From HK1 sp965202735 (GTDB taxonomy: Bacteria; Pseudomonadota; Gammaproteobacteria; HK1), in NCBI GenBank assembly GCA_965202735.1, contig OZ241844.1, positions 1,798,001-1,862,000 on the forward strand: 64,000 bases of DNA, written 5' to 3'. Below are positions 1 to 7,525 of the stretch, piece after piece. Position numbers and translations under genes: made by a program. Position 1 is the first letter of the stretch. The number at the start of each line of letters is the position of its first letter. The notes below the pieces were generated by a model that saw only the letters and a program-made list of their open reading frames with translations, was not told where the DNA came from and did not search any database.

Positions 1-2
1 GG

Positions 3-497
3 ATGCGCGGCAGCGTGCGAGTCTCGGGAAGGACGCGGGTCGGCGTGGCCTCCGACCTGGTCCGCGTCGCTCACGAAGACCATCCGGACCGTGACGGATG
101 GCGCTGGTCGGCAAGACCGAGCCTGTTCCATGCGCTCGGCGAGCGCAGCGCGCTGGAAGTCGATCTCGACCTGGAGTCCGTGGCGTCTCGCGAGAAGCGG
201 TTCGGCAGCCGCATGGCGGGGCTGAACCTGACCGTGACGCATGTCTTCGAGGGAGGGCTCGCCGTCTCGCCGTCATTCGGAGTGTGGCATCGCCGATACC
301 GGGGCCGCGATCCGATCTTCGACCGGACCAGGACCGACACCACCATCCGGCCGGCGGTAAAGGTGCTGTACCGATCACTGCAATTCGGGGGATTCACCCC
401 CCACGTCGGCTACAGCTTCGAGACCGTGCGGTCCAGCATCGCGCTGTACTCGTACCGGAATCATGCGGTTCTGGCCGGGATATCGAGAACCTTCTGA
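3..497 (+). CDS. Slam-type outer-membrane barrel, C-terminal fragment (5' end outside window)
   Basis: The 164 residues visible are the C-terminal part of a DUF560 beta-barrel, the translocon domain of surface lipoprotein assembly modifiers (Slam), which move lipoproteins to the outer face of the outer membrane. Alternating aromatic/polar strands run to a terminal Phe (ending SRTF), as in outer-membrane proteins. The last strands (GFTPHVGYSFE then SIALYSYRNHAVLAGI) follow the same plan as the end of the complete Slam gene at 34486-35919. The reading frame is open to the left edge, so the first Met here is not a start. It ends 86 bp from the convergent fadN-like gene. Slam genes usually sit beside their lipoprotein substrate, which would lie left of this window. 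Confidence 0.75.
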   Translation: MRGSVRVSGRTRVGVASDLVRVAHEDHPDRDGWRWSARPSLFHALGERSALEVDLDLESVASREKRFGSRMAGLNLTVTHVFEGGLAVSPSFGVWHRRYRGRDPIFDRTRTDTTIRPAVKVLYRSLQFGGFTPHVGYSFETVRSSIALYSYRNHAVLAGISRTF

Positions 498-583
498 GGC
501 GTCGTCCGCGATACTCCGGGCTGTCCCCGGTCCCGGACAGTGAAGCTCCGCCGGATCCATGCGCCGGTGGCGCTCCGGCGCGG

Positions 584-3217
584 TCAGTTTCGCAGCGGCC
601 TGCCCGTCTCGAGCATGTGCGCGATGCGGGCCCGCGTTGCCTCCGTGCCGAGCAGGGAGAGCACGGCTTCGCGTTCGAGGGCGAGCAGATCGTCCTCGGT
701 CACTTCATCGGTGAGATCGGCGTCCCCGCCGGTCAGCACCCGGGCGAGGGCGTCGGCGACCACCGTATCGTGCGGCGGCGCCTTGCCGGTCCGCGCGAGA
801 TCGCCGACGCGGAGCGCCAGCGCCGCCTTCCCGGAAGGACCGGGGAGGCGGAACACCGGCGGCTCCGGAGGCGCATACCCGTCGCGGAGCACATGCACCC
901 TGTCGATCGCCTCGCCGAGGACGCGGTCCCGGTTCATCACGATGGCGTCGTCGCGGCGCAGGATGCCGAGCTCGCGGGCCTCGGCCGCGGACTGCGAGAC
1001 CTTCGCGAGCCCCACCATCTCGAACGCGCGGCCGACCGGCGGCATGGGCCCTCCCGGCATCGGCCCCGCAATCCCCGGACGCGAGAACCGCGCGAGCAGC
1101 TCCTTGCACCCCCCCCAGGCCGGGACCAGGCCGACCCCGGTCTCGACGAGCCCGGCGCAAGTCTCCGCATGGGCGACGATCGCGTCGCAGTGCAGCAGGA
1201 TCTCGCACCCGCCGCCGAGCGCCATTCCGGCCGGCGCGCCGACCACCGGGAACGGTGCGTACTTCAGCGCCTTGAACGTGCTCTGCCCGAGCTCGACGGC
1301 GGCGGTGAGCCGATCCCGGGCGCCGGCCTCGAAGGCGGCGACCGCCTCGCCGAGGTTGGCGCCGGCGGAGAAGTGCTCGGCGTCGTTGTGGATCACGAGC
1401 CCGGCGAAGCGGTCCGGGACGAGGGTGAGCGCCTCGCCGATGAGCCGCATCGCCGCCGAGTCGAGCGTGTTCATCCTGGTATGGAGCTCCAGGCACGCGA
1501 CGTCGCGACCGGCGTCCCACAGGCTTGCGGAGTCGTTCCCGATCACGCGCCGGCGGCCCCGCTTCGCGTCGCGGAGCCGCATCGCCCCTTTCGGCGGACG
1601 GACCGGCGCATAGCCTCCGGCGGCATCCATCCGCTCGACACGTCCGCGGACCTGGCGGTAGAACCCGCCCTCGCAGGCCGCCTCCAGCATCGGCGGGACC
1701 GCGCGACCCTCGGCGCGGAGGCGTTCGGCGAGCCAGCCGGCGCCGAGCCGGTCCGCCATCTCGAACGGACCCGCCCGCCAGTTGTAGCCGAGGCGCATCG
1801 CGGTATCGACATCGGCGACGTCGTCGGAGATCTCGGGCACGAGCGCGGCCGAGTAGACGATGACCGACGAGAGCACCCGCCAAGCGTATCGTCCTTCCTC
1901 GCTGTCGTGCCCGAGCAGGGCGCGCGGCCCGCCGGACTTCGCGGCGTCGACGCAGGCGGGACGCACGCGCTCGGAGCGGGCGTATTCCCCCGTGGCGAGA
2001 TCGATCGACTCCCTGATCCGCTCCCCGCCCTCGCGCCGCAGCCGGTAGAACCCGCCCCTGCCCTTCCTGCCGGTGTAGCCGTCCGCGATCATCCGCCGGA
2101 TCAGATCGGGCATTTCCGTGTACCCGCGCAGCGCGTCGCCGGGAGGGAGCAGCGCGTCCATGCTCGCGACGACATGGGGCATGAGGTCGAGGCCCACGAG
2201 GTCGACGAGACCGAAGACGCCGGTCTTCGGGATCCCGGCCGCCGGTCCGAGCGCCGCGTCGGCCTGCTCGACGCTCAACCCCGCCCGCATCGCCTCCACC
2301 ACCGCGCACTGCATCCAGTACACCCCGATGCGGTTGGCGATGAACCCCGGCGTGTCCTTGCACTCCACCACCCCCTTGCCGAGGCGCCGGTCCGCGAACT
2401 CGCGCAGCCGCTCCACGTGTTCCGGCCGGGTCTGCGGGCCACGCACGATCTCCAGCAGCCGCATGTAGCGCGGCGGGTTGAAGAAGTGGGTGATGGCGAA
2501 GTCGCGCTGCAACCCGTCCGACGCGCCCTCCACGAGCCGGGCGAGGGGGATGGTCGAGGTGTTGGAGGAGACGATGGCGCCGGGCCGGCGCACCGCGTCG
2601 AGACGCGCGTAGAGGTCGCGCTTCACGTCGAGGCGCTCCACCACCGCCTCGACGATCCAGTCCGCCTCGCCGGCCCGCGCGAGGTCGTCGTCGATGTTTC
2701 CGGTCTCGATGCGCCGCGCCGCCCCGCGGTGCATGAAGGCCGGCGGGCGCGACTTGACGAGGCGCTCGAGCGCGGCGCGGGCGACGGCGGAGCGATCCGG
2801 TCCCTCCTTCGCGGCGACATCCAGCAGGAGCACGCTCGCCCCCGCGTTGGCGAGCTGAGCCGCGATCCCGCCGCCCATCACCCCCGAGCCGATGACCGCG
2901 ACCCGTTCGATGGCGGCCCCATTGGCGCCCGATGCGCCGCCTCCGGAACCGTCGCCCGGTCCCTGGGCACGACGCCCCGCTCCCGTCGTGGCGCGCGTCC
3001 GCACCGCCCCGTCGACGCCCGATGCGCCGCCTCCGGAACCGTCGCCCGGCCCTTGGGCGCGATGTCCCTGGGCGCGGCGCCCCGCTCCCGCCGCGGCGCG
3101 CGCCCGCGCCGCGCCGTCGACGCCCGATGCGCCGCCTCCGGAACCGTCGCCCGATCCCTGGGCACGACGCCCCGCTCCCGTCGTGGCGCGCGTCCGCACC
3201 GCCCCGTCGGTGCTCAA
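584..3217 (-). CDS. FadN-like 3-hydroxyacyl-CoA dehydrogenase / enoyl-CoA hydratase
   Basis: Bifunctional beta-oxidation enzyme with dehydrogenase first and hydratase last, the order of Bacillus FadN and related proteobacterial proteins rather than of FadB. The NAD-binding motif GSGVMGGG is at about residue 105, the dehydrogenase core HFFNPPRYM near 242, and the crotonase fold (FSAGANL, GMALGGGCEI) in the last third. No ATG precedes the fold in frame. The best start is TTG at 3217-3215, overlapping the upstream thiolase stop as TTGA, so the two genes are translationally coupled. That start adds about 100 Gly/Arg/Ala-rich residues encoded by tandem repeats (2927-3211) which the family lacks; an internal GTG could be the real start. 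Substrates would be medium- or long-chain acyl-CoAs in the cytoplasm. Confidence 0.85.
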   Translation of the reverse strand: MSTDGAVRTRATTGAGRRAQGSGDGSGGGASGVDGAARARAAAGAGRRAQGHRAQGPGDGSGGGASGVDGAVRTRATTGAGRRAQGPGDGSGGGASGANGAAIERVAVIGSGVMGGGIAAQLANAGASVLLLDVAAKEGPDRSAVARAALERLVKSRPPAFMHRGAARRIETGNIDDDLARAGEADWIVEAVVERLDVKRDLYARLDAVRRPGAIVSSNTSTIPLARLVEGASDGLQRDFAITHFFNPPRYMRLLEIVRGPQTRPEHVERLREFADRRLGKGVVECKDTPGFIANRIGVYWMQCAVVEAMRAGLSVEQADAALGPAAGIPKTGVFGLVDLVGLDLMPHVVASMDALLPPGDALRGYTEMPDLIRRMIADGYTGRKGRGGFYRLRREGGERIRESIDLATGEYARSERVRPACVDAAKSGGPRALLGHDSEEGRYAWRVLSSVIVYSAALVPEISDDVADVDTAMRLGYNWRAGPFEMADRLGAGWLAERLRAEGRAVPPMLEAACEGGFYRQVRGRVERMDAAGGYAPVRPPKGAMRLRDAKRGRRRVIGNDSASLWDAGRDVACLELHTRMNTLDSAAMRLIGEALTLVPDRFAGLVIHNDAEHFSAGANLGEAVAAFEAGARDRLTAAVELGQSTFKALKYAPFPVVGAPAGMALGGGCEILLHCDAIVAHAETCAGLVETGVGLVPAWGGCKELLARFSRPGIAGPMPGGPMPPVGRAFEMVGLAKVSQSAAEARELGILRRDDAIVMNRDRVLGEAIDRVHVLRDGYAPPEPPVFRLPGPSGKAALALRVGDLARTGKAPPHDTVVADALARVLTGGDADLTDEVTEDDLLALEREAVLSLLGTEATRARIAHMLETGRPLRN

Positions 3218-3245
3218 CGGACCGCCTCCAGAACCGTCGCGATGC
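2927..3245. repeat. Tandem repeat, three units of 90/105/90 bp derived from the thiolase 3' end
   Basis: Three direct repeats begin at 2927, 3017 and 3122, each opening with GCCCGATGCGCCGCCTCCGG. All unit lengths are multiples of three, so the fadN-like frame stays open through them. The same core (CCGCCTCC-GAACCGTCGC) recurs at about 3219-3245, inside the last codons of the thiolase gene, which suggests the array grew from that 3' end. Confidence 0.85.
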
Positions 3246-4383
3246 CCTGCCCGCCGCCGATGCACTGGGTCGCGAGAGCGTACCGGCCGCCTTCGCGCTT
3301 CAGGATGGCGGCGGCCTTGCCGGTGATGCGCGCCCCGGTCGCCCCGAGCGGATGACCGAGGGCGATGGCGCCGCCGTCGATGTTCACCTTCTCGTGGTCG
3401 AGCCCGAGGTCGCGCATGCAGGCGATGGCCTGGGCGGCGAACGCCTCGTTGAGCTCCACCACGTCCATGTCCGCGGCGTCGAGGCCGGCCCGCGCGAGCG
3501 CCTTGCGCGACGCGCCGACCGGCCCGATCCCCATTACCTCGGGCGCGCAACCCGACACCGCGACGCTCTTCACCCGCACGAGCGGCTCCAGCCCGTGCGC
3601 GGCCGCATACGCCTCGCTGCACACCACCACCGCCGCCGACCCGTCGGTGAGCGGCGACGAGGTGCCCGCGGTCACCGTCCCGTCTTTCAGAAACGCGGGG
3701 TCGAGGCCGGCCAGCCCCTCCAGGCTCGTCTCCTCGCGGATGCAGCCGTCGCGCCCGATGCGCGCACCGCCGACCTCGACGGGCACGATCTCGGCGTCGA
3801 GACGCCCGTCCGCGCGCGCCGCGGCGGCCCGACGCTGGCTCTCCAGCGCGAACGCCTCCTGCTCCCCGCGAGTGATCCGGTAGCGCTCCGCGACGTTCTC
3901 CGCGGTCTGGCCCATGCTCATGTACGCGGCGGGGAACAACGCGTGCAGCGACGGGTTGGGCAGCGGGTTGTAGCCGCCCATCGGCACCCGCGACATCGAC
4001 TCCACCCCGGCGCAGACGAAGGCGTCGCCCGCGTTCATCCGTACCGCGCCCGCAGCCATGTGGACCGACTGCATCGACGACCCGCAGAAGCGGTTGACGG
4101 TGGCGCCGGCCACCGAGAGCGGCAGCGTTCCGGTCAGCATCCCGACGAGGCGTGCGACGTTGAAGCCCTGCTCCCCCTCGGGGAACGCGCAGCCCACGAT
4201 GAGGTCCTCCACGTCGTCGGGGTCGAGCCCGGCGCGCTCGACCACGCCCCGCACCACCTGGGCGGCGAGGTCGTCGGGGCGGAGCTTCACGAGCCCGCCC
4301 TTGCGCGCGAAGGTGAACGGAGAACGGCCGTAGGCCGCGATGATCGGAGAGCGGCCGCCGGCCGCGTTGCTCGGATCGTTCAT
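3214..4383 (-). CDS. fadA: Acetyl-CoA acyltransferase (thiolase)
   Basis: 389-residue thiolase that cleaves 3-ketoacyl-CoA with CoA to give acetyl-CoA, the last step of beta-oxidation. The nucleophile is Cys100 in NRFCGSSMQ. The active-site His lies in GGAIALGHPLGATGAR and the second Cys in QCIGGGQG near the C-terminus, so all three catalytic elements are present. The ATG at 4383 gives a normal N-terminus (SPIIAAYGRSPF). It is the first gene of a two-gene unit: its TGA overlaps the TTG start proposed for the fadN-like gene. FadA, PaaJ and AtoB types cannot be told apart by eye; the partner favours FadA. Confidence 0.9.
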   Translation of the reverse strand: MNDPSNAAGGRSPIIAAYGRSPFTFARKGGLVKLRPDDLAAQVVRGVVERAGLDPDDVEDLIVGCAFPEGEQGFNVARLVGMLTGTLPLSVAGATVNRFCGSSMQSVHMAAGAVRMNAGDAFVCAGVESMSRVPMGGYNPLPNPSLHALFPAAYMSMGQTAENVAERYRITRGEQEAFALESQRRAAAARADGRLDAEIVPVEVGGARIGRDGCIREETSLEGLAGLDPAFLKDGTVTAGTSSPLTDGSAAVVVCSEAYAAAHGLEPLVRVKSVAVSGCAPEVMGIGPVGASRKALARAGLDAADMDVVELNEAFAAQAIACMRDLGLDHEKVNIDGGAIALGHPLGATGARITGKAAAILKREGGRYALATQCIGGGQGIATVLEAVR

Positions 4384-5196
4384 GGTTCGAGGTTCCCTGG
4401 TCGTGGCCCCCGCAGGGGCGTGGCTCTTTCGGGACCTGCCCCGGGGGCCGGTCTCCACCGGTCGCTGCCGGGCATGTCGAATTCGGCGTCAAGATACGCC
4501 AAACGCGTGGTGCGGCGTAAGGTTCCCGGGGAAGAGCGGCCGACCGCGGATTGCGGAGCGCGGACGGGACGACTGGCGAGGCATCTCGATCCTGGAACAC
4601 GCGCGCCTCGGTGGTCGAGATCAGGGCGTTCCGGGCCTCGCTCACCACCTGCGGGCTCTGCGGATCGTTTCATCGGCAGATAGCCATCACCTGGGAGAAC
4701 ACGAACCGACCCGAGCGCATGGCCATTCCTCCAATAGTGCCGAGGCAATAGTGGCAGAGGTGGGATGGTGTTCAAATCGGCGCCTGTGGGAAATTCCCAT
4801 TTCTCAGTGTGAATCGGAATATTGTGAGCTCACTTCATAACTTTGTCGAGACGGTGGTGCCCGAAAGCGACAATACCTCGGATCGCATCTTCAACCCACG
4901 CGCATGGTCAGCGCTACAGATAAACACTGACGGTGTCGTCGCACTCTGGAGGCGATCCAGTCAAGATTCAAGAGACAAGTTCCATCCTTCGGCTCTTTCG
5001 GATTCTCCGGGAGAAGAACGGCCACGTAACGCCGAACTGATCTGTCCATCACGGTGAATTTTCCTACGCATGTATCCGGTCAGTGTTCGCATTGATCGTG
5101 ATCCCGGCAAGCATGGCGGCGAAGAAAACGAGCGCCGAGGTATTCCCGATTCTCATGTCGTTCCCTCATCCGAACGCAACTGGCTCATATGCAACG
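4384..5196. other. Gene-free stretch with falling GC
   Basis: About 810 bp between the thiolase and the low-GC gene pair. Open frames here are short and resemble nothing I recognise. Base composition drops from about 4700 onward, marking the left edge of an atypical segment that runs to about 6700. Confidence 0.5.
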
Positions 5197-6183
5197 TCAG
5201 GGTTCAGACGCCAACCAGGATCGGAAATCCGACTTCACGTGACGCAACGGTCGGTCGCTCATGACGTACCACTTGTATCCCGCGCCGGCACTGCAGAACG
5301 GAAGCCTGTACCACGCCGTGAGGTTGAATCCTGGTCCGGTGCTTGCGGTCGGCATCTCGGTTTCTCCGTTTTCGAAGTCTTTCTTCGGATAGGATGTAAC
5401 AAAGAGCTGACCAGCGAGGACTTGGGCCCCTTGCAGCTTGGGTATCCGCGCGATTATCACCCCAAGCTTCTCGGCGACCTGCTCTGTCATGGCCCGGAAC
5501 GCTTCAGGATCTTCGACGTTTCGCCACTCCCCACTCACCGCTGAAGCCCAACCGGTCTCGTCCGTCAGTTGCGGGATGATCCCGGACAAGGTGTTCGCCA
5601 CGTCTCCGCCGTCGCTGTGGATGGATTTTCCGGGCAGGTATTCGGCAGTCGCAGCCTTGAATGGTTTGACACATTGGTCAGTCCAGATCAACTCCGTATC
5701 GCTCCTGTGCCAACCCCCCTGGTTCATCATCTCATTGAACACTTGCGATTGGGTTTCGGCGGTGAACAGATCCTCGTCGATCTCGTCGGCGAGGATATGC
5801 GGTGAACTCTTGAGGATATTGCAGATATCGCGAATCTGGGCAGCTTCGGTGACCTGGACGCCGAGGTACTCTTTCGTTTCCCTGTCCTGGCTGACGGACG
5901 AAACGAATGCGAACTGGTGATTTTCGGGTACGTCTCCGAAACTGTCACAGGGCCTCGCGCGGATGACATCATCCAGGTCGTAGGCGTACAACGGGAAGTC
6001 GGCGTTCTTGTGTAGAGGATCGAACACCGTGTAGATCGCTTCTATAAATCGAGTTATGCTATCGACTTCGACTTCGGTCGCTTTCACGATGGATGTCCTC
6101 TCGAAATCGAGGCCGAACGACTCTTCTTGCCCGAATACGATAGCCGAAAGGAACAGGAGTACGACGGACAAGATCCTGATCAT
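5197..6183 (-). CDS. Secreted/periplasmic protein of unknown function
   Basis: 328 residues with an N-terminal signal peptide (MIRILSVVLLFLSAIVFGQ), so exported. The rest is acidic and soluble, without a family I recognise; several Cys and Trp residues near the C-terminus (PFCSAGAGYKWYVMSDRP) suggest a folded domain. The start is fixed by the coupled upstream gene, whose TGA overlaps this ATG as ATGA. Codon use and GC are clearly lower than in the neighbours, so the pair was probably acquired together. Confidence 0.65.
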   Translation of the reverse strand: MIRILSVVLLFLSAIVFGQEESFGLDFERTSIVKATEVEVDSITRFIEAIYTVFDPLHKNADFPLYAYDLDDVIRARPCDSFGDVPENHQFAFVSSVSQDRETKEYLGVQVTEAAQIRDICNILKSSPHILADEIDEDLFTAETQSQVFNEMMNQGGWHRSDTELIWTDQCVKPFKAATAEYLPGKSIHSDGGDVANTLSGIIPQLTDETGWASAVSGEWRNVEDPEAFRAMTEQVAEKLGVIIARIPKLQGAQVLAGQLFVTSYPKKDFENGETEMPTASTGPGFNLTAWYRLPFCSAGAGYKWYVMSDRPLRHVKSDFRSWLASEP

Positions 6184-6587
6184 GCTCCAGACTCCAGGAA
6201 TGGTCTGAGCATCATGAATTGGATGAGCGTCCAGACAAGATAAGGGAGAAGGAATCCGCTGAGATAGAGTCGGATCGGACCATAGCTGAGATCCTTCCAG
6301 GCAGTTATGCCGGCGAACCACAAGGCGAACAAAACCGAGATTATCACTATGAGTATGCGCTCTGGATACTTGTCCGGAGTGCTGCTGAAGCCTCCAACTA
6401 TGTCTATGTAGACGAACCAAGTCAGGAAGAACGTGGCGCTTCCGGAGAAGGCGAAAACGAACCTTCGAAACCAATGCCACTTGTCGGCTTTCGGGCCGAA
6501 CCAGTGATCGATGATGCGGAGCAGGACATCGGCGAAGCTCGGTGGCTTGGCAGGTGCGGTGGTGGCGATATCTGAGTCGGCTGGCAT
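6180..6587 (-). CDS. Small integral membrane protein of unknown function
   Basis: 135 residues with three hydrophobic segments (around FSGSATFFLTWFVYIDI, ILIVIISVLFALWFAGI and LSGFLLPYLVWTLIQF) and a short charged N-terminus rich in Trp/His (DHWFGPKADKWHWFRRF). It is first in a two-gene unit, overlapping the exported protein by four bases. No family assigned. The pairing of a small membrane protein with an exported protein suggests they act together in the envelope, which is inference only. Confidence 0.6.
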   Translation of the reverse strand: MPADSDIATTAPAKPPSFADVLLRIIDHWFGPKADKWHWFRRFVFAFSGSATFFLTWFVYIDIVGGFSSTPDKYPERILIVIISVLFALWFAGITAWKDLSYGPIRLYLSGFLLPYLVWTLIQFMMLRPFLESGA

Positions 6588-6775
6588 CGTTCGCTGTACC
6601 TGTGGTGACTCGGGCGCCGAGGCTGGTGAATGGATGCGGGTACTCCATAGGTGCTGGTGCGTAATCTACGCTCGGCGTGTCGGGGACGCAAACTACTACG
6701 GGCGTTGTGGAGTCACATGGCTGCCTTCGTCGGGCAGGTCCGCAGCGCTACCCGTCCCAATCTCCACATCGCTCG

Positions 6776-7525
6776 TCACGCCGCGACCCCGAGCCGCGGG
6801 GCGATCTGCGCCCAGAGCTGCTCGAAGGCGCGGGCCGGCGCGCTCGCCGGCGCGAACGCGGTCACCGGCATCCGCCGGGGGCCCATCTGCTCGACCTGCG
6901 TGGCGTAGGGGATGAAGATGCGCGAGCACTCCGGCGAGCGGCTCGCGAACTCCACCATGATGTCGCGGTGCAGCCGCCGGCGCCGGTCCGCCATCGAGAA
7001 GAAGGGGACGATCGCGGTATCGAACGCCTTCGCCCGCGCGTGGGCGCGGAGCTGCGCGTAGGAGCGAAGCGAGAGCGTGGTGGGGATGGTGGGGACGAGC
7101 ACCAGGTCGCTCGCCCGCATGACCGCGTCGGAGACGAGCGACACCCCCGGCGCGCAGTCGACGAAAACCAGATCGTGGTCGCCGCGCAGCGGCCGCAGCA
7201 GACGCCGGAGCCGGGTGAGCGGATTGCCGAGCTCGTTCAGCGACAGCGCGAGGTGGCGCAGCGAGAAGTCGGCCGGGATGACGTCGAGTCCCGGGAAGTC
7301 GCTGGCCCTGACCGCCTCCGAGAGCCGGTCCTTGCGCTTCAGCAGCCGCCGGGAGCCCCCCGCGAGCTTCGGCCGGATGCGGAGATGGAAGCTCGCGGCG
7401 CCCTGCGGGTCCAGGTCCCACAGCAGCGTTCTCGCGCCCTCGCGCGCGGCGAGGTGCGCGAGGTTCACCGCCGCCGAGGTCTTCCCGACCCCGCCCTTGA
7501 CGCTGAACAGCGCGACGGTCTTCAT
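6776..7525 (-). CDS. ParA/MinD-family ATPase
   Basis: 249-residue P-loop ATPase of the ParA superfamily. The deviant Walker A motif SVKGGVGKTS is at residues 8-17 with the signature Lys10. The DLDPQGAAS (Walker A') and LVFVDCAPG (Walker B) motifs follow. Such ATPases position DNA or protein cargo using ATP-driven dimerisation. There is no ParB beside it; its ATG overlaps the stop of the CHAD-domain gene (ATGA), so it is co-translated with that gene and probably not a plasmid partition protein. An orphan role, perhaps positioning polyphosphate or a complex, is possible. Confidence 0.85.
   Translation of the reverse strand: MKTVALFSVKGGVGKTSAAVNLAHLAAREGARTLLWDLDPQGAASFHLRIRPKLAGGSRRLLKRKDRLSEAVRASDFPGLDVIPADFSLRHLALSLNELGNPLTRLRRLLRPLRGDHDLVFVDCAPGVSLVSDAVMRASDLVLVPTIPTTLSLRSYAQLRAHARAKAFDTAIVPFFSMADRRRRLHRDIMVEFASRSPECSRIFIPYATQVEQMGPRRMPVTAFAPASAPARAFEQLWAQIAPRLGVAA

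Noticed and set aside
98..3355. Very long open frame on the plus strand opposite the fadN-like and thiolase genes
   Set aside because: High-GC third-position bias keeps the antisense strand open; the translation is Arg/Pro/Gly-rich and without domain pattern. The minus-strand genes explain the region.
4809..5057. 82-codon plus-strand frame in the low-GC gap
   Set aside because: No conserved pattern and no start signal; chance frame in lower-GC DNA.
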